Shown piece after piece: positions 1 to 11,465 of a DNA stretch of 64,000 nucleotides. Source of the DNA: Sipunculus nudus (Eukaryota; Annelida; Sipuncula; Golfingiida; Sipunculidae). Made by a program: the position numbers and the translations under genes. Below the pieces are notes generated by a model. That model made no database searches. It had not been told where the DNA came from and worked only from the letters and a program-made list of their open reading frames with translations. The DNA lies in the NCBI GenBank assembly GCA_026874595.1, contig CM049314.1, forward strand, positions 13,508,729-13,572,728. The letters are read 5' to 3'. Each line of letters starts with the position of its first letter. Position 1 is the stretch's first letter.

Positions 1-117
1 CCCAGAATTTTCTAATATAAATTATCATATAAAAAATTTCGGTAACACGACCACCCCGCTATCACGACCAACGACCACCTTTTTTGGTCCCAACCTTCAG
101 ATGAGCCCCCATATCAC

Positions 118-310
118 GACCACTGGCCTGTGGCGACCGCGCCCCGATGAGCAGATGACACGCTCATCGCCTAGCCGGACTTAGATAATAGCCTGTAATT
201 AATTAGCCGTATAAAGACCACTGGTCTGTGACGACCGCGGCCCATTGAGCAGGTGACACGCTCTTCGCTCAGCTTAGACTTAGATAATAGCCCGTGATTG
301 ATAAGCCGGG
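118..310. repeat. two tandem ~98-bp units beside pogo-like terminal sequence
   Basis: A unit beginning GACCACTGG and ending in a TAGCCG stretch occurs at 118-215 and again at 216-310 with scattered substitutions. Just upstream (46-75) is the string ACCCCGCTATCACGACC, which recurs in altered form at 877-932. This style of GACCACC/CCCCGCTA termini resembles pogo/Tigger-type DNA transposon ends; that assignment is inference and no transposase is present. The rest of 1-1045 shows no coding signal. Confidence 0.5.
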
Positions 311-876
311 AACGTGGGAAAACCCGTTTTCATATGCCAAGCCATAGTTAGACTTGTTTATAATGCTACCCAATTTGTTAGTAAAATTATACACATCAAT
401 GGATTTTGCACTCTTTGGTCCGTTACTTTGTTGAATACGGGTGTTAGATTAGCATTTTACATACGGATAAAATGGAGTTTAGCACACGTAACTGATCCCA
501 CACGCATACATTCAGGTGAGTAAAGTAAAACTGTGAAAATCACATTTCATTGATCAAGCAGAATGCATATACATGTAAATAACACCTAGAATTTGATGTG
601 TCCATTTCGTTCTTACTACGTGTTCGACCCCAGGCCATCTTCGTGTTAAGATCAATGCTGTGAGAAATACTTCAACGCCAACTATCTGTTTCATTTGGGT
701 TTTATTTCTATGTAAAAAAAAACTTTTTAATCATATTCATGTTTGTTATTTATTTTTCTTTATATTTTGAATTTTAAACCACAGTGGGACACCAACTTAA
801 CATTTACATGAAATGCCCATATTATCGCCTGCGTATATATTGGCAGACGAATGTACAAACATCCCGCGAACGCGAC

Positions 877-932
877 CACCCCGCTAACACGACCATTATG
901 CCAGGTCCCGCAGGTGGTCACGTTAGCGGGGT
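877..932. repeat. imperfect hairpin, possible pogo/Tigger-like end fragment
   Basis: ACCCCGCTAACACGACC at 877-893 is followed by its near-perfect reverse complement at 916-932, separated by a short spacer, so the segment can fold into a hairpin with about 17-bp arms. It is followed by GTTTTACTGTA and a (TA)n run. The sequence resembles 46-75, suggesting the remains of a non-autonomous DNA transposon. Confidence 0.5.
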
Positions 933-936
933 TTTA

Positions 937-939
<3 letters not shown>

Positions 940-975
<36 letters not shown>
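940..975. repeat. (TA)n microsatellite
   Basis: Uninterrupted TA dinucleotides directly after the hairpin at 877-932. Confidence 0.95.
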
Positions 976-978
<3 letters not shown>

Positions 979-1045
979 AAAACTATGAGTTTTCAAAGAA
1001 CTCTCGGACGAACATTATTTTTCTTCACGAGCTTATAATTTCTGT

Positions 1046-2100
1046 GCCGGTTTATACTGTTGATAACATTAAGAGACGGTGTGTGTGAAACATGTGAGCC
1101 TAGTTTTACACTGTTCCCGGGGCGAAGCATTTTAATATTAGGCACAAATGCCGTGTGCTGGTTTCCTGGTGTCCTATTTCCGCATTTTATTTTTGCAAGA
1201 CACCTCTGGCATTTCGTGCATTTTCTTTCTTGGAACAACATGATGACACTTGCAACCTTAGAACGCCACCCAATTAAGAGTTTTGATCTTAAGTGGTTTG
1301 GCGTCTCTTACAATAACTAACTCTGTCCGCTGCTTCTTTCCGAAAATTTGATGGATTTGAACATCTTGTGTTCAAAGGGAATACGATCATAGAAATGAAG
1401 AGACATAATATACACAGTTTGTATATGATTGTTTTATATATAAATATAAGCTTGGTAAACAATATGCATACTGACCTCTTACTCTCAATTTACGTCTATT
1501 CAGTATTTCAAACTAAGTTAAATTACAAATGCAGAGAATTAATCGAGATGTAAGAGCTAAATTTCTGACCATCAGTGTTTCATTTTCTTTTAAATATCCA
1601 TTGATTACCTGTCTTGGAAACAACGGGTTCCCACTATAACCTTCATCCGTCATTACAACGTATAACGAGATTATGCCAAACAGCAGACAGAGGTAAATAA
1701 AGTATTCCAAGGAAGCTAATTCTGGAATTACAGAACTGCGGTCTCTGGTTTTACTGGACGTTAAAGCACGGGAATAGCATTGTTTTCATCATGTTCAAAT
1801 GACAACTGTAGTCATAAACGACATCTTCTAAGGGCTAGGTTTCTCACCGGCTTACCCGTTCAGGAAGTAACATGCGGGGGATTCTATTTTGTGAATAAAT
1901 ATTAGGTCTAATATTACTCAGAACTGCCATATTTACAACTTGTTATAATAATGTCTGATAAATAGTATAATAGGTAGCGCCTAGATAACATTTATGATTC
2001 TATGTGTGGTAGGAGAGCAGACAGAACGAGAAGCTACCTTAATTATACGGTCAAACCTCTGTAAAAAAGGCATACGGGAACCTGTTGAAAACTGCCCACT
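1046..2100. repeat. duplicated block shared with 48.66-49.33 kb
   Basis: From the string TTTATACTGTTGATAA onward this region aligns with 48670-48860, and 1576-2050 aligns with 48846-49320, including TTACCTGTCTTGGAAACAAC and CAAACAGCAGACAGA. It holds the 5' flank and part of a family A receptor copy (1222-1390). The other copy lacks 1205-1575, so that receptor fragment has been deleted there. Confidence 0.7.
1222..1390 (+). pseudogene. LRR fragment of a family A LRR-Ig receptor
   Basis: The frame reading FLSWNNMMTLATLERH, then KSFDLKWFGVSYNN and a stop at 1318-1320, matches the first LRRs of the family A copies at 6130-6240 and 28960-29055. Beyond the stop, decayed matches (CCGCTGCTTCTTTCCGAAAA) continue to about 1390. 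No signal peptide, LRRCT, Ig or tail is present. The 5' flank at 1046-1205 matches that of the copy at 28.8 kb and, like it, lacks the family's ATG. This is a truncated remnant, not a gene. Confidence 0.7.
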
Positions 2101-2215
2101 ATTCAGAAGTCCATACAGAAAATATTTTAATTATTATATTTATAGGGTAACGTATTTTAGGTTTTACCGCCCTGCTTTTCATCGTGAAGGTTACATTTTT
2201 TATGTATGAATATTC

Positions 2216-2734
2216 GACAAGCTTTGTTTAAGTTGAAACAAATATAATATATATATACACACACACATATATATATTAGTTATTCTAATGACTTATTGCA
2301 ATAAACAACTGCTAGAGTGCTGTATGGGATGACACCAGAGCCTGGACAGTCGATGGGTAAAACGCCTTAGTTGAACACCACCTGACGCAGTTGGACAACG
2401 ACCAACTATTGTATAACAACCATATGCGGTTTTTTAACTTTAATTCATGCACCGTAACTTTCCAGACCGCAGTATTGTTCTCGGCACATCTTTTGATACA
2501 CCTAATATTAACACGCACCTTGTACTTTGATTTTAAGCAATATTAAGCAAACGTACCCAATAACCTATAACCAATACGTAAGCAAGGATCGCCCACACAA
2601 CACCAACTTCTCAAATGTGTTCCGTTTTGAAGCATACCATTTATTCAGACAGTCTTACCTGATGAATGCAACATTTTCCACAAAGTTATGTAGTAGTAAA
2701 ATGTCTGACTTTTTTTATTCCTCTATTTGTATAA

Positions 2735-2803
<69 letters not shown>

Positions 2804-4430
2804 AAGTGCTTTGTCTCGGGGTGTCTTATTGAGATAATTTGAATGGAGAGGGTTTTACAAATAGGTCAACACTGATACGTAGGTACAGAGGGGCATTTCC
2901 ACCAGGAATACATCGCCCAATTATTTGGTCACGGACCAGCTAGTTGGAAAGCTGCTGCCTTGTCAAGTAAGAGCCTTCGCGAAACTTTCCTAACTGTCAT
3001 TCCTGATTAACTCATTGGAGCATCGAAAACCTTCCACGAGGAGCAGCCACATGAATATATTTTCCCCTTATATCATCAGCAGTCAGGTTGCAGGTTTTTG
3101 TTTTAAAAAATGAAATTGTATATACCAAAATGTTTACTACACATTTTTGCACATTACACTTGTAACACTACGATGTATACCTTGCATAATACATAATGAT
3201 TGAAGTATATTACTTGGTAGTAACAGTGGCGTGCATTTTAGATTTTTTTTTGGAAATCGTGAGTCGTGTAATTATGGCCACACCTACGCGGATTTTATCA
3301 CTGTTTTGATTAATGTCTTAATAAAACTTGTCATTTAATATTACATCAAAAGAAACGATGCTTTTCATCATAGAAAATTTGAATAAAGGCACCTATTAGG
3401 AGCAAAATGTTTCTCAAGAGCCAGTGTTGTCTTTTATGTAATAATCAGCGAACGGAGTCAGTCGTCCCTAGTACACTGTCTCATATATGATAATGGGTAA
3501 CTCCAAGGCCCATACATACATATATGTGTATATGCGTTTTCTTTCCTTATATGTACGAATATAAATGGCCTGAATTCAGAATGCGTGTAATGCAACGTTA
3601 GTAAAAATACGTGTAGTTGTGCAAAAAGACACGCCAATCAATAACAAAGCATAGCATCATGTGGTATCAACCATAATGTATAGAGCGTGATATTACTTTA
3701 CATCACACCGTTTGACCTTTAGTACTAAATCTTAAAAAAAAACATGACTGGAATAAAGTGAAAAATTTTATCACCAATATAAATACTGTCGCTGATAATA
3801 TGCATTCTATTTCAACACTGCTCTTAAACAACTTTATTCTAAGGCCGAGCCCTTTAAATTGTTGATCAGGTGAACTTTTAAAGCTGATGTTATATTTTTC
3901 GTTTCAGTTTACACACTTCCACAGGGATGACCATTAGTGTCCGCATTAACACGACTTACGTTCCCACTTTACCGATAATCAGGTGCTCAATAAGCTATAC
4001 ATAATAAAGAGTAGAACAACATGGGACTGTACAAAACTGTTATTTAAACAGAAGTGATACTTTATAAAGGTCCCCGATAAGGGAGTCAGAAAATCATAGC
4101 ACTTTCATAGGTAAAGCTGCACATTCCCCTTCCCTTGAAGACTATTACACTTTCGGATGCAAATTTTATCGATCGGAAACTTTGCTAGTGTAACAAATAT
4201 AAAGGAAAATTTATAGATCCAACTCTCAAGGGTCTTCCAGAAAACATTTCGATTCTGCCATGGTCTCTGTCTTTTCAAGAAATAGGATAGTTCAGCTGAA
4301 AACCTTAAGTTATACATTGTTCCATGTCCGGATTTTAAACATTATCATTAACTTCTTTGGGTCGACTCTATCCGTGAATGTACTAGGGCTACTACGTTTA
4401 ATCTAATCGATTAATCAAATGTAGGGCACA
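2216..4430. other. non-coding stretch, no recognisable gene
   Basis: Only short open frames without domain signatures are present. The stretch holds a mixed TA/CA run (2247-2278) and a 63-bp (TA)n array (2739-2801). I see no paralogous receptor sequence until the shared module begins near 4430. Confidence 0.6.
2739..2801. repeat. (TA)n microsatellite
   Basis: Pure TA dinucleotide array of about 63 bp. Confidence 0.95.
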
Positions 4431-5600
4431 TAATATCAGGGATAAAGAAACAGATAACACATTTTGACAGATTTTCAGATGTTTCAGATAAAGCTCCCAT
4501 TAAACTCGATAGATATATTTGCAAGATGGCACAGGTTCACATAAATCGAATGGACGCTTGATGTTAAGGATAGACAGAGACAACATACTTACAAATGATC
4601 AGCGGAACTTTGACCTATAGACAAAACAAAATAATATTGTATATGAAACGAAAAAAAAATAGATTTTCGGATTTTTCGTGAATTTATAGGATTTGAATAT
4701 CCTTCATCTGCTTTGCATTTGTTCTGTTAAAACAGAATATACAGAACTATTGTGGAGTCACTTCCTTTTCTTTGATGCTGTGCACAGGTTACATATGATA
4801 TGAATATAGGATAACGGTGTGTGAACAAAGGTCTATTTCGATAGATATATTTCCTTGACCTCTTAAACTTAATCGGCCGTTGAGGAATTCCCTACCATAT
4901 GTCTGTCGGTTGAAACAAACCTTTGACAATTCAACAAGGGAATAAGAACGTCCTGGTGATAATACAGCGCGTGACATGGTCACTGATGAACAATATTAGA
5001 AAACACATTATGTATATACAAACAGGCCTCTTTAATAGGTCATTCGGATACCTTGTAATGCAACGTATTTCATGAAAACGTAGCGTATTCCGTTTTATAT
5101 AACACGTACATTTATGTTACTACGGCTTTCACTGTTAACAGACGTCATCATGTGCTATCCATATCCAAAAGTTTGAACAGATAAATAATACGACTTTGGA
5201 TTTGTTTCGGCAGGAGGAGCTGTATTTTAGTTTAAACCGAGAAATTAAAGATTTCAGCTTTTCAAAAGGTAAGCATAGGTATACCTACAATTCAAAACAC
5301 AGCTTGAAATCCAATTATTACATACTTTACTTTGCCTAAAATTGCAAAATACAGACACCCAAACGTCTTAATTATTTAAATGAAAAGTTATATGACAAAT
5401 GAATATAATTAAAAAACCAGTATTAGCGATGGAAAAGACTAATTGGATAACTAATTCATATTAAAGGAAGTAATGTTTGCTGGTGGCTGTTACGAATGCA
5501 ATATGTCAATATAAAACCAGGAACTGGGTATGATGCGAGGCTCCACTGTTCCCGCTGGCTGGTGAGCATGTAAAACATATATAATGTAACTTCATTTCCA
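4430..5600. repeat. receptor-flank module, copy 1
   Basis: Non-coding sequence homologous to 7880-9050, 30200-31350, 49330-49860 (partial) and 52960-54100. Landmarks are CAGATGTTTCAGATAAAG near the start, the GACGTCATCAT string in the middle, and ATAAAACCAGGAACT with CCACTGTTCCC near the end. The other full copies lie 3' of family A genes, so this one may mark a vanished copy upstream of 5971. Confidence 0.7.
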
Positions 5601-5970
5601 GAATCAGCATTTTATTTCAACCTTTGACACATTATATAATTAGTCAACCACGATAACTCAGACAGTGTGGGAGCAAAATTGTTATTGACAATCCTAAAGT
5701 TCCTTTGTTTTAAATCCATGGCATATATTTTGTCACATTTATTCAATATGCAGTAGAACATAGCAAGTTTGCTAATAACCATTCATACCTTCCCTATCTG
5801 GTCATTTGCATATATATAGTACATTTCAATCTATTTAACCCTCAGACGAACATCATTATCCCTTCAACGAGATAAGTAGTTTCATATAAATGTCTGTGCT
5901 ACTGCTCGTGAAATATTTAGACATAGGTCTGCAGTGAACTCCTGCCCAAGCGTGTTTTTAACTGGCAGAA

Positions 5971-7087
5971 ATGTTTAGAGCTAATTTCCTGGTGTGGCAC
6001 TTAGTCCTTTTACTTTCGCAAGGCACATCTGGTACTTTATGCCCGAGTGTATGCCAATGCGGCAGATCTGCGGTAATATGTAATGGAAGAAACTTGACAA
6101 AAATTCCTGAAAACATTGCATACACTGCGAACATTATTTTTTTTTCTTTCTTGGAACAACATTATTACACTTGCAGCCTTAGAAAGCTATCCAATTAGGA
6201 AATTTGATCTCGAGTGGTTTGACGTCTCTTACAAAAAGCTACCAACTCTGTCCTCTGCTTCTCTCCGAAAATTTGATAGATTGGAAAATCTTGTTGAGAG
6301 GGAATAAGATCAAAGACATCAAGAATGTCATACCATGGCCTGACGGAATGGTATGGATGGATCTAAGAGAAAACCTCATTCAGTTTCCAGGGTAATTAAC
6401 GCAACTGCCCGTGATCCAGTTCCTGGCGCTTGAAGAGAATTAATTAAACTGCGTTTGTAAAGTAAATGGCTTTGATGTGTTCTTGAAGGCTGTCAATATT
6501 GAGTGGACATGCGCATCACCAGGTAGCATTGCTAATTTAAATAGTACCGTTCCTATCGACTACCATGTAGAGTCAAAATGGAATATTTACCTGCATTGGG
6601 AGCTGTTGTAGTTGACTCTAAACTGAAACACGCTTATGAGAACCTAACCTCCTGCTATCCTCCAAAGGTAAGCTGGAGTGTTATGGAGAAAAATACAGTT
6701 TGTGTAGCTCACGGCTTGCCTGAACCGGATGTGTATGTTAAAAGTCCTAGGCAAACAATCACTGGAATAGGAAATGTAACCCTGTCGCAGCTCCGAAATG
6801 GACGGTATTATTGCAGTGCTAAGAATATGATGGGTAAAAGTGCAGATGTGGTGCTTTTATATGTTTCTGCAGATAGGGTGAATAAGTTCCCTTTGATCGA
6901 GTCCCTGTATCTACCTCTTGGTCTGGCTTTACTTGGCTTGCCTTTTTCCTTGCTGATATGTGTTGCCGTACTGTCGAGATTTTCTGACATCCCCGTTGAA
7001 GATGAACGAGAAGCACATCAGGATACTTCAATAAGCAACGATGAAAACAACGAACCAATATATGCAGAATTACTAATAACAGATTAA
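5971..7087 (+). pseudogene. LRR-Ig transmembrane receptor, family A, multiply disrupted
   Basis: It starts at a real ATG with a hydrophobic signal peptide (FLVWHLVLLLSQ) and an LRRNT cap (LCPSVCQCGRSAVIC). A T-run then shifts the frame at about 6135-6150, and the LRR segment continues in another frame (LSWNNIITLAALES). A 2-bp deletion near 6290 (compare 51370), a TAA replacing Tyr near 6392, a TAA near 6440 and a 1-bp deletion near 6585 follow. From 6578 the frame is open for 169 codons. This part covers the end of the LRRCT, an Ig domain with cysteines in VCVAHGLPEP and GRYYCSAKN, a membrane helix (LGLALLGLPFSLLICVAVL) and a tail ending NNEPIYAELLITD. Known of the fold: such receptors act at the cell surface by ligand or homophilic binding. 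This copy cannot make a full protein; a truncated Ig-TM product is conceivable but lacks a signal peptide. Confidence 0.85.
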
Positions 7088-7190
7088 CATTCTCTTAGTC
7101 CTGTGCTTGATTTTCGGGACTTGACGGTCTATAAGCAGATACATTTTGTTTTATATATTTCGTCCAGAGGAAGTATTGAATACAATATTC

Positions 7191-7193
<3 letters not shown>

Positions 7194-7245
<52 letters not shown>
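7194..7245. repeat. (TA)n microsatellite 3' of family A gene
   Basis: Pure TA array about 107 bp after the stop codon. A paralogous array lies about 150 bp past the tail motif of the copy at 51 kb (52271-52325). Confidence 0.95.
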
Positions 7246-7247
<2 letters not shown>

Positions 7248-7259
7248 GCCTAAAGTATG

Positions 7260-7265
7260 AATAAA
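7260..7265 (+). promoter_or_regulatory. possible poly(A) signal AATAAA
   Basis: An AATAAA hexamer lies 173 nt downstream of the family A stop at 7087. The paralogous position near 52340 reads TTATAAA, so the signal is not conserved. The sequence is too AT-rich for this to be more than suggestive. Confidence 0.3.
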
Positions 7266-7879
7266 GTGTGTATAAATATGCTATCCATTTCACACATGTA
7301 ATGAGAAACTTAAGCTGCTTGATTATTGCACATATATACAAAACAGATAACAATGATTACATTTATATAGAACATAGATGTTTGAAAAACAAAACAAGAA
7401 TGTTACATTGTACAAATCTGAATATAAACATAATCCCTTTCATAATTATAAGCTAGCACCCTTACTTAATCTCACTTAAATACGATTCTATGAACAAAAT
7501 ATGTTATGTGTCAAACGTACAAAACGTGGTACCAGATTCAATGATCACATGTACTTAGTGTGGGGAATACTGCGCGTGCGATATAAACTTAAGAAATTGC
7601 TGAACTAGGAAGTAGGGCTTACTCGATGGCGATAGTTGTTTTATGCTTTCTTAGGGTATTTAGGACAAATACGGAAACATATATATAGTAGACTTATTAC
7701 CTGCATGATTTGGAGACTCTCTGATCAATGACATGATAATCACATAAAAAGTTTGACCTCCAAATACTAGCTGTAAGGTTTGATAAAAGCAGTACACAAG
7801 TCTACGTTCTATATGGTCTTTGATTATTCAAACTTGAATTTGTGGGTCCAAGGAACAGTCAACTGCAGGGAACACTGAG

Positions 7880-9050
7880 TATCAGGGATATAGAAGACGA
7901 GATAACTCTTCGACATGTGACAGATGTTCCAGATAAATCTGCTATTTGAACAAGGTAAACAACCTTTGTCGGATGGTACAGGTATAATTGAATCGAATAA
8001 GACGATTGGTGGAAAGGATATTCAGAGACAGTCAGTGGACTTGGTACCCAGGAAATACACAACAATTTGATAGAACAAAATAGCTACAAGAACAGTTACC
8101 CCATCATAACCAATGTTGCGATGTTTCGACAAACTATGTAATTTATATAGACCGGTTGTGCTTTGTTTTTTCTCTTTAAAAAGGAAATCAACACAACAAC
8201 TGCTGTGAATTGGATTCAGTTTGTTTGATGTCAATAATCATAAGCGTAAGACACATGTGATTTTAATACATGACATAGATTTGTGAACAGAGCTCTGTTT
8301 CGTGTATTCCCTTGACTCCATTAATCTTCATTAATAACCCTGTAAGGATCTTCATACCATGTGTCTGTCGTATGTTGAAATAAGCCATGACAAGCCATTG
8401 AAGGAAAAGGAAGTAACTGGTAATACTAAGGTCACGTGACATCGTCACTGGTAAACAACATTAGAGCAAAAGCTATCTGTATACAGATAGGCTCCTCTTA
8501 TAGGTCAACCCAATGTGTGGTATTCTTGTAACGTAACATATTTCATGAAAAAAATAGCATACCCCATGTAACATAAAATATAAATAATTTTTTTGCCACT
8601 CAGGCTTTCACTGTTAATTGACGTCATCATTTACTTGTTTTAACATATCAATGATAAGATTATGAATGTTATGTCCGCAAAAGCATGGGTATTTGGTTCA
8701 GATGGAAAATTTAAGTGTTAGGTTTTTCCGAAAGTGAAACATGGGTATACCCTTAGTTCAAAATACAGCTACTAATTCAATGATTACGTACTTAACTTAG
8801 CATAATTATTGTAGGATCCAGGTACCAGAAAATCATAATTATTAAGAGGAAAAGTAATGAATAGGCAAATGACTATGATCATATAACCAGCAGTACCGAT
8901 GTAAGAGACTAATTAAATAAATGACTAATAATAAAGGAAATGATGTTTGCTGGTGGCAGTAACGTCAATTTAAAACCAGGAACTGAACACGAAACGAGGT
9001 GTCACTGTTCCCACCGGATGGCGACGATGTTAAACATATAGAATATATAT
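7880..9050. repeat. receptor-flank module, copy 2
   Basis: Homologous to 52960-54100 and 30200-31350. It contains the perfect palindromes GTCACGTGAC (8431-8440) and TGACGTCA (8619-8626), which match E-box/USF-type and CRE-type sites. It ends in AAACCAGGAACTG and CCACTGTTCCC. No long open frame is present. Confidence 0.7.
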
Positions 9051-9195
9051 CTCTTCCGGTTTACCGATTTCCATTTACTAATCCACTCTTTATTTGCATG
9101 TATATTGAGACGTGCTTAAAATATAAACTATATGCAAATACTAAACAACCGACCACTTACACATTTGTACATCGGTTAATCCCTCTATGTCTATG

Positions 9196-9200
<5 letters not shown>

Positions 9201-9250
<50 letters not shown>
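9201..9250. repeat. (TA)n microsatellite
   Basis: Pure TA array. The rest of 9050-10100 is unassigned, with a second mixed ATAA/TA run at 9807-9866. Confidence 0.95.
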
Positions 9251-9252
<2 letters not shown>

Positions 9253-9834
9253 TAGTTAAGGAATCCGAAAAGAATTACTATAAGACCTGGGTGACACTCA
9301 AGTATGTCCTTGGACGGGATTGTAAGTACCTCCACCAGTTCCCTAGAGGCATTTTTTAACCCATACCTCGCCCTGACAGAGTTAGTCGTCATGTCTATCT
9401 CCACAGGAGGAGTGGGATAGGTAAGATATGCGTACCTGCTGGCAAGTCATTGTTGAAAATCCTACAGGGTATATAGAAATATATACTTGAGGACTCATGG
9501 GATTATTATTAGGTGTTATCATTATTGAAGTAAAGGCCTTGACCAATGTTTTAGATCAATATATGTAGGTAGCTCTTATATATTCTTATTCAGTATATTA
9601 TTTTCAGTTGAGGTCTAATTTTTTTGGTTATTTCAGTGGATCAGTGACAGTGGTTCACGGATATGAATAAGTGTATAAACTTCCTGCATTTATGGTCCTC
9701 GTCACTATTTTGTATACGATTCCGGTTGAATATCTCTAAATAATGGTATGATAGAATTTAAGGTTAATATGAAAATTGGGCCCTCCTTCACATGCCGTTA
9801 GCTATATATAAATATATAAACATATAAATATATA

Positions 9835-9866
<32 letters not shown>

Positions 9867-10103
9867 AAACAGTGCCTATTTGTCCAGTATCCACCTTTGA
9901 TGTATATTACTGTTACTCTCAGTCTTACAAGCTTCATATATCCTAATTTTACCAATTGCAGGTTGTTTATACTGAGCATTTGGTACTAGTAATTAAATGT
10001 CAGAAGCCAAGTTTCCTTTTATCTGAGTGGTGTGCGAACGCATCGGATCAGTTTATCTTATACTTTGCATCTCAGAAGACATCAGCACTAGCAAACAAAG
10101 ATT

Positions 10104-11167
10104 ATGAATATTTTTTTATTCTTAGGATTTATCCTGGCAACCATCGAGTCAAGCACTTCTTGTCCCCAAAAATGCCATTGTATCAGTGGTGGTGTTTCAT
10201 GTACAGAGAATAATCTGACCAAGATCCCCGGAAGTATTACTTACTCCACCACCTATCTTAATATTGCGAACAATGCCATTGTGACACTAAACACCACAGG
10301 ACTTCAAACCTATCGACTTGAGAAGCTCATCCTACTTGACTTTTCAATGAACCTGATCCATTTAGTGGACTCAGTATATTTTAAATACCTATCTGGACTG
10401 ATGTACCTCATACTGAAGGAAAACAAGATTACGAAAATCACGAAAACTTCACCTTGGCCCAAAAAGTGGTAGACTTGCGAAACAATCGAATTACATACCC
10501 AGGATATGTAGATCAGTTGCCAACTATCCCTTGTTTGACACTGACCCGGAACCCTTTTAACTGTGAATGTAGATCTGATAGGTTTGAAGAGTTCCTGGAG
10601 AGAGGTGTAAGCATTGAGTGGACATGTGCATCTGCGAGCCAAATATCAGCGTTGCGTAGTATGATTCAGGTAAGGTACCACAACCTGCCGGGCGCTAATG
10701 TCCCTGTTCCGAAAGATATTCGTCATATTCGTTCTGAATTAGCTGATTGGTATTTTAATTTTACATCATGTACAACTTTTGATATTTCGTGGGAGATAAA
10801 GGAAATTAATGCCGAAGGTCCGTCAGAAACACATGCTGAAGTGGAAGGACAAGGAGGTATTAAATATTCCTCTGAACATTTAACAGTACCAACGCCCGGA
10901 ATGTACATTTCTGTGGAAGGGAATCATCCAGCCCAGTATGTTGAAACTAGTAGAACTGTTAATTACTCACAGCGCCCATGGCTTAACAGTCATCCTCTAT
11001 TTGTATTGAGTATGGTTATACTGGTTTTAGCTGTTTTGTTTTCAGCCTGCATTTGTATTATTTTGATATGTGAAACAATTGGTTCGCGCGACAGGGAAAG
11101 GGATGCTGATTATGATACACGCCTCAAGAGGTCTGATGTAGAACCGCTATATGCAGTCGTTACATGA
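10104..11167 (+). pseudogene. LRR-Ig-like transmembrane receptor, family B, one small deletion
   Basis: ATG at 10104 opens a signal peptide (MNIFLFLGFILATIES), an LRRNT (SCPQKCHCISGGVSC) and LRRs including LYLNIANNAIVTL-type and MYLILKENKITKI repeats, up to residue 122. Against the paralogue at 35978-36007 the coding sequence lacks 7 nt at about 10460-10475, which shifts frame. The rest is open to 11167. It holds the last LRR (VVDLRNNRITYPGYV), LRRCT (NPFNCECR and IEWTCAS), an Ig-position segment, a membrane helix (FVLSMVILVLAVLFSACICIIL) and a tail ending VEPLYAVVT. Both Ig disulfide cysteines seen in other family B copies are gone. Because 7 nt are missing, a real deletion is likelier than a homopolymer read error. 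It is the most complete family B copy. Confidence 0.75.
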
Positions 11168-11446
11168 ACGAACTCCTGACGAATTTGTTTCCTGAAGGAT
11201 GTGAATAATGTTTATTTTTTTTTATATTTGATTTGCTTGTGAATTCTAACTGAACCCTTGTACGGAAGTTTGAGATGTTTATAGGAATATATGTTCATGT
11301 AATTCACATTTTTTTGAGTCGGTGTATTTGATTTACCGGATATGTCTGTGATTTATTGCTATATCATTTCTGTAACATGACTTCATTTAATAATATATAA
11401 AAAGAAAATGAAATATGGTTGCCAATTATATAGTTGATAACATGAC

Positions 11447-11452
11447 AATAAA
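11447..11452 (+). promoter_or_regulatory. possible poly(A) signal AATAAA
   Basis: AATAAA lies 280 nt past the family B stop codon at 11167. Position is plausible but the local sequence is AT-rich. Confidence 0.3.
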
Positions 11453-11465
11453 TACAACCGTCCTT

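Noticed and set aside
9788-9979. Ile-Tyr repeat frame (and similar ones at 2527, 7129, 8999 and 47890)
   Set aside because: Translations of (TA)n arrays, no protein.
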